The notes under the pieces: model-generated
What the model saw: the letters and a program-made list of their open reading frames with translations, nothing else
Told to the model about the DNA's origin: nothing
The model's database searches: none
Position numbers and translations under genes: made by a program
In this document: in pieces, positions 51,103 through 57,223 of the stretch
How the letters are laid out: each line of letters begins with the position of its first letter
Numbering within the stretch: the stretch's first letter is position 1
Virus record (IMG/VR): IMGVR_UViG_3300018080_008436
Coordinates: 246,998 to 310,997 of that record
DNA length: 64,000 bases
Origin: a virus
Direction: 5' to 3' (one strand)

Positions 51103-51212
51103 TGACACAGATATTAGATACAGATTACGTTGGTGATAGTTTAGATAAGTTGTTATTGAATTCAAATACAACAGTCAATTTAACATTAAAAGCAAAAAGG
51201 GAAAAGACATGA
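51102..51212 (+). pseudogene. Truncated N-terminal copy of fibre family B
   Basis: 36 codons: the family-B N-terminus (MTQILDTDYVGDSLDKLLLN, SNTTVNLT) runs into an unrelated basic tail LKAKREKT. The tail supplies the AAAAGGG ribosome site for the next gene, which starts inside its stop codon (ATGA). Confidence 0.75.
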
Positions 51213-51397
51213 ATACATTTATAGCACGAAAGGATAACGGTGATAAAATTTCCTTCTTAGAAGGAAATTTTAAACTTGGTGGATTAAATCCAGAATATGA
51301 AGCAAAGTATTGTGATTGTGATGAGAACACAACCAATACTTCGGAAATCGCAGATTGGGACACCGCTTTGGATGTGTCATATGTAATTGATGAATAA
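51209..51397 (+). CDS. Small acidic hypothetical protein
   Basis: 62 residues, MNTFIARKDNGDKISFLEGN then YCDCDENTTNTSEIADWDTA. AAAAGGG lies upstream within the truncated fibre copy. A C-D-C motif is present but no known family. Lies between fibre families B and A. Confidence 0.55.
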   Translation: MNTFIARKDNGDKISFLEGNFKLGGLNPEYEAKYCDCDENTTNTSEIADWDTALDVSYVIDE

Positions 51398-51414
51398 GAA
51401 GGAGAGACAATAAA

Positions 51415-51576
51415 ATGGGCGCTTTTATTATTTGTTTATTGTTAATTGGTCTCCTAATACTAATTTGTAATTTATTAACACCAAAACTCATTGTTGTTAC
51501 AAAAGCGGCAAAACTAGAAAGACGTTTTAATAATTATAGGCAAATTATTTTTCTTTTAGAGATAGAAGATAATTAA
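51415..51576 (+). CDS. 53-residue single-TM protein
   Basis: MGAFIICLLLIGLLILICNL is a strong N-terminal hydrophobic helix, followed by a basic tail (TKAAKLERRFNNYRQIIFLL). AAGGAGAG lies 9 nt before the ATG. Small size and topology would fit a holin/antiholin-like or signal-anchor protein; there is no firm evidence. Confidence 0.6.
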   Translation: MGAFIICLLLIGLLILICNLLTPKLIVVTKAAKLERRFNNYRQIIFLLEIEDN

Positions 51577-51589
51577 TTAGGAATAAATT

Positions 51590-53062
51590 ATGGTAAACAG
51601 AATATTTGACGATTATCAAGGACCATCCATTAAAATAAATGGAGTCTGTTATAAATGGGCTGGGGAAACAACTGAACCCTTTAATTCTCACCCCAGTGAA
51701 ATTGAAGGAACTTTTGATACTTGCTTGGAATGTGCAATAGAAAGTTCTTCAAGTTTGTCTTCTGAATCTGAGTCCTCTGAATCAATTAATAACTTTAGCT
51801 CTTCTTCTGAATCAATTGAAAATACTTCATCAAGTGAATCAATTGCATGTCAAGAAGGAGATATCCAATTTGTGCTAAGTCAAGCAAACGCATTACAATT
51901 CTCTCCCCCAGTATTTCAAGGAGCCATTGACGAAGGAATTGTTTGTATTGATGGAATTCGAGAGGGAACTTACACAAACTATGGGCAGGAAGATCTTATT
52001 GTTTTGAGTGACCCAGGAGCTTATGTGAATTATACTGCTGGACAAACTGTTGAAGTTTGTGAAGGGCAATGTCCTCAAGTTTCAAGTTCTTCAAGTTCTG
52101 AAGCATATAGTTCAGAGAGTTCAAGTAGTTCGTTCCCTGAAGGTATATTCTTAAAAATGGAATACGATGCAAGTACGAGTCTTACAACACAGCTTCGATT
52201 CGATAATGTAATTGATTACGGAGATGCTATTATATATTGGGGAGATGGAGATACTACTGATATTAGTGGTACTGGGAACGGTACAGAAAACCATGTTTAT
52301 GATTCTAGTGGAACCTATGAGGTTAAAATAAGTGCTACTGGCAATTTTTGGTTAGGACAATCTACCACTACTTCATATCGAACAGGGTATAAAAAAATTA
52401 CCCAATGGGGAGATGTAAAATGGTCCAGATGTGATTTCTCCTTTGCCAACCTTCCAGACCTAGAGGTGACAGCAACAGATTATCCTGATTTATCAAATGT
52501 AACAGATGTTAGATATATGCTTGCTGGTTGTACGAATATGGTTGGAGACCAGCATGACTGGGCATGGGATATGACAGGAGTAACTGATTTAAGCCACATG
52601 TTTCAGAATTCTCTTGCTTTTAACGGCACTGTTCAAAACTTTAGCAACATGGGAGATGCAGAGAACCTGTCGTTCATGTTTGTGGGGAATGGCAGAAGTA
52701 ATCCTGGTTCGTTCAATCAACCGATTGGAGTTTGGGATACATCTAGTGTAACAGATATAACTCAAATGTTACAATATCAGCCTGATTTTGATCAGGATTT
52801 ATCAAACTGGGATGTTAGTAACGTGACAGATACTGCTCAATTTATGGAGAATTTTGGTGTTGAAGAGTTATCAAATGCAAACTATAACGCACTTCTGATT
52901 TCATGGGGTGGACAATCATTAATCTCTCATGGCGATACTATTTCTTTTGGAAAAAGTAAGTATACAGATGACAGCGGAGATTGCCCAAGTTGTCCTATTA
53001 CAACAGGCAGAAGTGCTATAGCGGCGGCATGGGGTACATTACGAGATGGTGGGTCTGTTTAA
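51590..53062 (+). CDS. Fibre/adhesin family A with PKD-like and BspA-type repeats
   Basis: 490 residues: docking module, Ser linker, middle module (NALQFSPPVFQGAIDEGIVC), second Ser linker, then a PKD-like strand set (DAIIYWGDGDTTDISGTGNG; VYDSSGTYEVKISATG) and BspA/DUF285-type leucine-rich repeats (NVTDVRYMLAGCTNMVGDQH; GVTDLSHMFQNSLAFNGTVQ; FNQPIGVWDTSSVTDITQML). These repeats occur on bacterial surface adhesins, so the C-terminus is a likely receptor-binding domain acquired from bacteria. Confidence 0.75.
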   Translation: MVNRIFDDYQGPSIKINGVCYKWAGETTEPFNSHPSEIEGTFDTCLECAIESSSSLSSESESSESINNFSSSSESIENTSSSESIACQEGDIQFVLSQANALQFSPPVFQGAIDEGIVCIDGIREGTYTNYGQEDLIVLSDPGAYVNYTAGQTVEVCEGQCPQVSSSSSSEAYSSESSSSSFPEGIFLKMEYDASTSLTTQLRFDNVIDYGDAIIYWGDGDTTDISGTGNGTENHVYDSSGTYEVKISATGNFWLGQSTTTSYRTGYKKITQWGDVKWSRCDFSFANLPDLEVTATDYPDLSNVTDVRYMLAGCTNMVGDQHDWAWDMTGVTDLSHMFQNSLAFNGTVQNFSNMGDAENLSFMFVGNGRSNPGSFNQPIGVWDTSSVTDITQMLQYQPDFDQDLSNWDVSNVTDTAQFMENFGVEELSNANYNALLISWGGQSLISHGDTISFGKSKYTDDSGDCPSCPITTGRSAIAAAWGTLRDGGSV

Positions 53063-53072
53063 GGAGTAAATT

Positions 53073-53663
53073 ATGGCTAACAGAATATTTGATGATTATC
53101 AAGGAGCATCCGTTAAAATAAACGGTATTTGCTATAAATTTATTGGAGAAACAACAAGACCATTTGATTCTCATCCAAGTGAAATTGAAGGAACTTTTGA
53201 TACTTGTTTGGCATGTGCTGTTGAAAGTTCATCTTCAGAAAGTACCCAGTCTTCCAGTTCTGAATCAATTAATAACTTTAGCTCTTCTTCTGAATCAATT
53301 GAAAATACTTCATCAAGTGAATCAATTGCATGTCAAGAAGGAGATATCCAATTTGTGCTAAGTCAAGCAAACGCTTTGCAATTTTCTCCCCCAGTATTTT
53401 TCGGAGTTATTCCAGAAGGAACCGTTTGTGTTGATGGGGTACATGAAGGAACTTATACAAATTATGGTGGAGAAGATTTAATTGTTTTTAGTGATTCAGG
53501 AGCTTATCAAAGCTATACTGATGGACAAACCATTGAAGTTTGTGAAGGGGTTTGTTTGCCACAAGCAGTTTATAAGTATAGCAATCTACAACTGAATGTA
53601 TCACCAAACACATATAGATATACTCCAGTTATAATTGAGTCAAGTTCATCAAGTTCAGGATAA
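53073..53663 (+). CDS. Fibre/adhesin family A, short form without C-terminal domain
   Basis: 196 residues: docking module, Ser linker and the middle module, which is nearly identical in its first half to the one in the preceding gene (GDIQFVLSQANALQFSPPVF in both). It ends in a short strand (QLNVSPNTYRYTPVIIESSS). The DNA identity between 51780-51960 and 53270-53450 points to recent duplication or gene conversion. Confidence 0.7.
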   Translation: MANRIFDDYQGASVKINGICYKFIGETTRPFDSHPSEIEGTFDTCLACAVESSSSESTQSSSSESINNFSSSSESIENTSSSESIACQEGDIQFVLSQANALQFSPPVFFGVIPEGTVCVDGVHEGTYTNYGGEDLIVFSDSGAYQSYTDGQTIEVCEGVCLPQAVYKYSNLQLNVSPNTYRYTPVIIESSSSSSG

Positions 53664-53678
53664 ATTTTAGGAGGATTT

Positions 53679-54161
53679 ATGGATTTATATTTTTTACAAG
53701 ACCAAGGAGACGCTTTGGTTTATAATGACGGAATTGCATATGAGTTTGTTGAGCAAACAGTTCAAGTCCCAAATGCAAGTGGAGCGCAAGTTATTGAAGG
53801 AAACATCTCTTCATTTAATTTCAGCATTGCTGACGCACAATTAAAAACAGCTTACACTGCTGGTGAACATGCTTTGGCTTTTTATGTTGATGAAAATAAA
53901 ATTGAAGTTGACATGCCCCTTGCCAACACTTGGTATACTTTCCCCGATGTTCCAGTTGCAGGAGTTATTCGGGTTTGGCAAACGGGAGCATTTTACCCAA
54001 ACATAAAAATTAATGGTATTGATCAGGCCGTTAACGCAGGAACAAGCAAAGCTAGTGCAATGCCATACAATGTTGCTGTTGGAGATGTAATCGAAATACG
54101 AGAACCAACTACTAGTGGAAACACTGGGTACGGATATATATTGCCATTTGTTTATCCATAA
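53679..54161 (+). CDS. Putative fibre-associated beta protein
   Basis: 160 residues, unrecognised, beta-rich: GDALVYNDGIAYEFVEQTVQ, GEHALAFYVDENKIEVDMPL and GVIRVWQTGAFYPNIKINGI. AGGAGG supports the ATG. As the last gene of the fibre block, ahead of a shared terminator, it may be a tip, chaperone or carbohydrate-binding protein. Confidence 0.5.
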   Translation: MDLYFLQDQGDALVYNDGIAYEFVEQTVQVPNASGAQVIEGNISSFNFSIADAQLKTAYTAGEHALAFYVDENKIEVDMPLANTWYTFPDVPVAGVIRVWQTGAFYPNIKINGIDQAVNAGTSKASAMPYNVAVGDVIEIREPTTSGNTGYGYILPFVYP

Positions 54162-54185
54162 ATTGGGCGCAAGGATTGAATTAAA

Positions 54186-54211
54186 AAAGGGTGGACTAAG
54201 TCCACCCTTTA
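54186..54211. terminator. Bidirectional terminator between fibre block and Hsp20
   Basis: AAAGGGTGGACT and AGTCCACCCTTT form a near-perfect 12-bp palindrome with an A-run on one side and T-run on the other, between convergent genes. Confidence 0.85.
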
Positions 54212-54220
54212 ACATTTACT

Positions 54221-54550
54221 TCATTCAGTTAGTACAGGGATCTTCTTCGGTTTGCCCCTACTAGACTTCGGCAAACTAATTTTAAGAACTCCATTGTCTA
54301 AAGCACTTTTTATCTTACTTACCGCAACATCATTTGGAAGTCTGAAGGATAAATCTTTTTTGCCATAAGCTCTCTTCCTATATCCACCTTCTTTATCTCG
54401 TTCCCAAGAAATGTCCAAATAATTGTCCTTTGCATAAACCTCTACTTTGTCCTTCTCGACACCTGGCATATCAACTCTTACTTCATAGCTTTCATCATTT
54501 GTCCAAGTGTCATACTCAACGTCTCTGTTAAAAAAGAAATCAGAATACAT
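54221..54550 (-). CDS. Small heat-shock protein (Hsp20/alpha-crystallin)
   Basis: 109 residues. YEVRVDMPGVEKDKVEVYAK, LDISWERDKEGGYRKRAYGK and KDLSFRLPNDVAVSKIKSAL-DNGVLKISLPK make up a complete alpha-crystallin domain, with a very short N-terminal arm and the C-terminal IPVL-type I-x-V anchor (KKIPVLTE). A holdase chaperone, also found in T4-like and cyanophages. GGAGGA upstream. Confidence 0.95.
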   Translation of the reverse strand: MYSDFFFNRDVEYDTWTNDESYEVRVDMPGVEKDKVEVYAKDNYLDISWERDKEGGYRKRAYGKKDLSFRLPNDVAVSKIKSALDNGVLKISLPKSSRGKPKKIPVLTE

Positions 54551-54681
54551 AACTTGTTCCTCCTTTAGTTAGTTTGTTATGCAATTTTACTAAAAAGCAA
54601 AACACATGCCAACTCTATTTAAGCAGGAATCTAGGTAAGAAAAGGGACAGTTTGACACATATAAGTGAGACAAATGGGCGC

Positions 54682-54708
54682 AAAAAAGCGCCATCCTAAA
54701 ATGGCGCT
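54682..54708 (-). terminator. Terminator of the 13-tRNA operon
   Basis: AGCGCCAT and ATGGCGCT pair in an 8-bp stem with T6 on the minus strand, just after the last tRNA. The sequence 54551-54681 shows only the Hsp20 ribosome site. Confidence 0.85.
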
Positions 54709-54714
54709 TGAGTT

Positions 54715-54806
54715 TGGGCGCAAGGACGGAATTCGAATCCGTAGGGGAGATTACCTCCAACAGGGTCACAACCTGTCACGCTAAGCCAATTACGTTCTAC
54801 CTTGCG
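54715..54806 (-). tRNA. tRNA-His(GUG) with long variable arm
   Basis: Acceptor CGCAAGG/CCTTGCG, discriminator C, encoded CCA, anticodon stem ACAGG/CCTGT with loop TTGTGAC, T-loop TTCGAAT. The variable region folds as GGAG/CTCC (about 17 nt), a type II arm not expected for His. The D-arm is also irregular. Confidence 0.75.
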
Positions 54807-54809
54807 ATG

Positions 54810-54883
54810 GGCTACTCGACGGATCTTGAAACCGCAACCTCCAGGGCCACAACCTAGCGCTCTGCCTTTGAGCTACGAGTAGC
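54810..54883 (-). tRNA. tRNA-His(GUG)
   Basis: Acceptor GCTACTC/GAGTAGC, discriminator C as in His tRNAs, anticodon stem CTAGG/CCTGG with loop TTGTGGC. CCA is not encoded in full. Confidence 0.9.
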
Positions 54884-54894
54884 ATCAAATTGGT

Positions 54895-55566
54895 CTATCC
54901 CAACCATTTGTCTCTTTTAAATCCACCTATTTCTTGAATGCCTCCCATAATTTTTTGTTTTATTTCAACGCTGTGTAATCTTACTGTGCAAATTCCGTAT
55001 TTTAGTTTACCCTGAAATTCGCTAGATTTAAAATAACATTTTCTCAAATTTTCTTTCGTCAAACTAAGTGCATTAAGCCAAAATTCAACAATCTCTTGTT
55101 CAGAAACTCCATTGTTTGTATAGGCATTTATAGAAAGAGCAAATCTTTTTTCTTCAAACTCAAAGTGTTCTCTAAGGAACTTCATAAAAAGAATCATCAT
55201 GTCAATATCGCTATTGCAGAATGTCACTCCTTTATTGGATTCTTTTGTTCCTTCTGCCCAATAAAGAATACAGCCAACCCGAAAACTTTCAGATATTTTA
55301 GCAAGTGCTCTTCCATCAGTTTGCCACTTCCTTCTTTTTCTTCTGAATTTTTCCGAATATTTCTCCTGTTTACCAAAATAACCACCTTTTCTTGTTTTTG
55401 TCCTGTGCCGCAATTTTAGGTTTTCTATTTGTTCTTTCGTTAGTTGAATATCTCGAACCCATAAACTAACAGACGATTGAGACACATCTAGAATCTTGGC
55501 TATTTTCTTTATAGATTGTCCACTTTTTCTTAGTTCTCTTGCTTTGTTTCTTTCGACTTTTTTCAT
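54895..55566 (-). CDS. HTH plus LAGLIDADG-like protein within the tRNA operon
   Basis: 223 residues. ELRKSGQSIKKIAKILDVSQ-SSVSLWVRDIQ is a helix-turn-helix at residues 10-45. FRVGCILYWAEGTKESNKGV and the FCNSDIDMMILFMKFLREHF segment match a LAGLIDADG/WhiA-like fold widespread in bacterial and archaeal genomes. The start at 55566 follows GGGGG; the long frame to 55659 has no ribosome site and enters tRNA-Met. Its place inside a tRNA array suggests a selfish or regulatory element. Confidence 0.65.
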   Translation of the reverse strand: MKKVERNKARELRKSGQSIKKIAKILDVSQSSVSLWVRDIQLTKEQIENLKLRHRTKTRKGGYFGKQEKYSEKFRRKRRKWQTDGRALAKISESFRVGCILYWAEGTKESNKGVTFCNSDIDMMILFMKFLREHFEFEEKRFALSINAYTNNGVSEQEIVEFWLNALSLTKENLRKCYFKSSEFQGKLKYGICTVRLHSVEIKQKIMGGIQEIGGFKRDKWLG

Positions 55567-55624
55567 TTTCGAACCCCCATAGTTATATGTGATATAACAT
55601 ATTATACAGCAAGTTCGAACTTTT

Positions 55625-55699
55625 TGGTAGCAGTATCGGGACTTGAACCCGAACGGCACTCCTTATGAAAGAGTCGCACTACCATTATGCTATACTGCT
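55625..55699 (-). tRNA. tRNA-Met(CAU)
   Basis: Acceptor AGCAGTA/TACTGCT, anticodon stem ACTCT/GGAGT with loop TTCATAA, T-loop TTCAAGT, encoded CCA. Paired 1-72, so not a standard bacterial initiator; elongator Met or lysidine-modified Ile cannot be separated here. Confidence 0.9.
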
Positions 55700-55753
55700 A
55701 TGAAAGTCTTGGGCTAACCATTGCCCAACCTAGCGTCATTTATCGTATCCAAT

Positions 55754-55828
55754 TGGCGGTGATAAGGGGAATCGAACCCCTGTCCTCTGGGCGACAACCA
55801 GAAATCCTAGCCATTAAACGATATCACC
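55754..55828 (-). tRNA. tRNA-Asp(GUC) 1
   Basis: Acceptor GGTGATA/TATCACC, discriminator G, encoded CCA, anticodon stem TCTGG/CCAGA with loop TTGTCGC, T-loop TTCGATT. Confidence 0.95.
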
Positions 55829-55834
55829 GATAAG

Positions 55835-55908
55835 CGGAACCGAAGGGACTCGAACCCTCAATCTCCTGATCGACAGTCAGGGGCACTAACCAATTGCGCT
55901 ACGGCTCC
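55835..55908 (-). tRNA. tRNA-Asp(GUC) 2
   Basis: Acceptor GGAGCCG/CGGTTCC, discriminator G, anticodon stem CCTGA/TCAGG with loop CTGTCGA, T-loop TTCGAGT. CCA not encoded. Confidence 0.9.
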
Positions 55909-56026
55909 ATAAAACTGAAAGCTCTAAAGTTTTCGTTAGTCTTTTTGCTTTCGCTCATACTCCTATACTCTTTATTGTCCAATCCAGTTGTCAATTGGCT
56001 CTAAGGAACGATACGAACTTTCAGTT

Positions 56027-56103
56027 TGGTGACGACAGTTGGACTTGAACCAACGCTCTCCAGTGTGTCGAACTGGCGATTTATCCATCTAATCTATGCC
56101 GTC
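56027..56103 (-). tRNA. tRNA, probably Val(GAC), atypical anticodon loop
   Basis: Acceptor GACGGCA/TGTCGTC, anticodon stem CCAGT/ACTGG, T-loop TTCAAGT, encoded CCA. The 7-nt loop reads TCGACAC, so position 33 is C rather than U and the anticodon would be GAC. A 9-nt loop reading is also possible. Confidence 0.65.
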
Positions 56104-56107
56104 AATT

Positions 56108-56185
56108 TGGTTCTGCGAGAGGGACTTGAACCCCCGACCTCCTCCTTATCAGGGAGGCGCTACTTACCATCTGAGCTACCGCAGA
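56108..56185 (-). tRNA. tRNA-Ile(GAU)
   Basis: Acceptor TCTGCGG/TCGCAGA, anticodon stem CCTCC/GGAGG with loop CTGATAA, T-loop TTCAAGT, encoded CCA. Confidence 0.95.
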
Positions 56186-56190
56186 ATCAT

Positions 56191-56281
56191 TGGTGGGAGT
56201 AGCAGGACTTGAACCTGCGTTTACCTTTCGGCCTCCTGTGTATCAGACAGGCGCTCTAACCAAATACTGAGCTATACTCCC
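56191..56281 (-). tRNA. tRNA-Ile(GAU) with long variable arm
   Basis: Acceptor GGGAGTA/TACTCCC, anticodon stem CCTGT/ACAGG with loop CTGATAC, T-loop TTCAAGT, encoded CCA. About 16 nt between anticodon and T stems, with GCC-GAAA-GGT pairing, forms a type II-like arm. Confidence 0.8.
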
Positions 56282-56341
56282 ATAACATTCTTTTTGCATT
56301 GTAACATCATCAATGTTATCGTGCAAATTTGATGTTACAAT

Positions 56342-56416
56342 TGGCAGGGACGAAAGGATTTGAACCCTTACCGCATGGTTTTGGAGACCAGCAGGCTACC
56401 ATTACAACACGCCCCT
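56342..56416 (-). tRNA. tRNA-Trp(CCA)
   Basis: Acceptor AGGGGCG/CGTCCCT, discriminator G, anticodon stem TGGT/ACCA with loop CTCCAAA, T-loop TTCAAAT, encoded CCA. Confidence 0.95.
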
Positions 56417-56421
56417 GTTAG

Positions 56422-56497
56422 TGGTACTCCTACCAGAACTCGAACCTGGATCTTCGACTTCGAAGGCCGTTATTCTAATCCATTGAACTATAGGAGC
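56422..56497 (-). tRNA. tRNA-Arg(UCG)
   Basis: Acceptor GCTCCTA/TAGGAGT, T-loop TTCGAGT, encoded CCA. Anticodon stem CGGC/GTCG with loop CTTCGAA and an A-A mismatch at 27-43. Confidence 0.85.
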
Positions 56498-56531
56498 ATC
56501 TACATATAAATTTTCAAAGAACTCTAATTCT

Positions 56532-56608
56532 TGGTACACCCAGCAGGATTTGAACCTGCAACCTCCTGGTTCGTAGCCAGACGCTCTATCCAATTGAGCT
56601 ATGAGTGC
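56532..56608 (-). tRNA. tRNA-Arg(ACG)
   Basis: Acceptor GCACTCA/TGGGTGT, anticodon stem CTGG/CCAG with loop CTACGAA, T-loop TTCAAAT, encoded CCA. Decoding needs host TadA inosine formation. Confidence 0.95.
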
Positions 56609-56613
56609 AACTT

Positions 56614-56690
56614 TGGTACTCCTGGCGGGACTCGAACCCACATAGACCTGTTTAGAAGACAGGTGCCTGATCCAGTTAGACTACAGGAGC
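56614..56690 (-). tRNA. tRNA-Arg(UCU)
   Basis: Acceptor GCTCCTG/CAGGAGT, anticodon stem CCTGT/ACAGG with loop CTTCTAA, T-loop TTCGAGT, encoded CCA. Reads AGA, the commonest Arg codon in AT-rich phage genes. Confidence 0.95.
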
Positions 56691-56698
56691 ATCTAAAA

Positions 56699-56854
56699 TT
56701 ATTTCAACTTTTCTTTCGCTTTTTTCAAATCCTCAATTAACTGTTTCTTTGAGTAGTTTCTGCCTACCCAAACTAATTCATACATTTTCTCGTCTTTTTG
56801 ATTCTGAACACTGTTCAGAACTCGTTCTAAAATCTCTTGTGCTGTTTCTTTCAT
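56699..56854 (-). CDS. 51-residue helical protein between tRNA genes
   Basis: MKETAQEILERVLNSVQNQK, then MYELVWVGRNYSKKQLIEDL and KKAKEKLK. Helical and charged, no known family. Its Shine-Dalgarno AGGAG lies in the 3' acceptor strand of tRNA-Arg(CCU), so tRNA processing would cut off the ribosome site and limit translation to unprocessed transcripts. Confidence 0.65.
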   Translation of the reverse strand: MKETAQEILERVLNSVQNQKDEKMYELVWVGRNYSKKQLIEDLKKAKEKLK

Positions 56855-56857
56855 TTT

Positions 56858-56932
56858 TGGCCTCTCCTATAGGACTCGAACCTATATCTGCGGTTTAGGA
56901 AACCGATATTCTATCCCTTGAACTAAGGAGAG
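56858..56932 (-). tRNA. tRNA-Arg(CCU)
   Basis: Acceptor CTCTCCT/AGGAGAG, discriminator G, encoded CCA, anticodon stem CGGT/ACCG with loop TTCCTAA, T-loop TTCGAGT. First tRNA of the 13-tRNA operon. Confidence 0.9.
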
Positions 56933-56940
56933 TCAGGCAC

Positions 56941-56972
56941 AAAAAAAGCCCAAGCTCCTTAGAGCCTGGGCT
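56941..56972 (-). terminator. Attenuator terminator of the 13-tRNA operon
   Basis: AGCCCAGGCTC and GAGCTTGGGCT pair over 11 bp with a 4-nt loop and T7 on the minus strand, 9 nt before tRNA-Arg(CCU). Its 5' arm can instead pair with leader sequence at 57017-57031. Confidence 0.8.
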
Positions 56973-56991
56973 TCGTAAATCTGCTTATCTA

Positions 56992-57072
56992 TCAGAACAT
57001 GCGATAGCGCAGATCAGAAGCCCTGTGGCTCCAATCGCGTCTAATAATATGCATGTCTCTAACAACGTTCAT
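56992..57072 (-). CDS. Leader peptide of the 13-tRNA operon
   Basis: 26 codons: MNVVRDMHIIRRDW, then SHRASDLRYRMF. AAGGA lies about 10 nt before the ATG. Six Arg codons; the VVRDMHIIRRDW core consists only of amino acids served by the downstream tRNAs (Val-like, Arg, Asp, Met, His, Ile, Trp). The promoter lies about 100 bp upstream. Confidence 0.7.
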   Translation of the reverse strand: MNVVRDMHIIRRDWSHRASDLRYRMF

Positions 57073-57117
57073 TTTTCTTAAATCCTTATTCGATTTAGTT
57101 TTTCAACTTACCCTCAT

Positions 57118-57154
57118 TAGTCACATTTGATTTGAGTTTTTCTCAGATCTGTAC
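57118..57154. repeat. 37-bp direct repeat, copy 1
   Basis: Matches 57733-57769 at 31 of 37 positions, in the same orientation: TAGTCACATTTGAT, then a variable four bases, TTTTTC and AGATCTGTAC. Lies in the untranslated leader of the 13-tRNA operon. Confidence 0.8.
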
Positions 57155-57169
57155 CAAGAAGTTATTATC

Positions 57170-57197
57170 ATTATAAGCCTTATTCAGAGTATTTCAA
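57170..57197 (-). promoter_or_regulatory. Sigma70-type promoter of the 13-tRNA operon
   Basis: TTGAAA at 57192-57197 and TATAAT at 57170-57175 on the minus strand with a 16-bp spacer and GAC before the -35 box. Confidence 0.8.
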
Positions 57198-57223
57198 GTC
57201 GTCTTTGAAGATTTTCTTGAATT

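Noticed and set aside
43763-54161. Diversity-generating retroelement acting on the fibre genes
   Set aside because: No reverse transcriptase, no template/variable repeat pair with A-biased changes; variation looks like module exchange and duplication.
56402-56740. Open frames on both strands across the Arg/Trp tRNAs
   Set aside because: They are translations of tRNA genes; cloverleaves explain the sequence fully.
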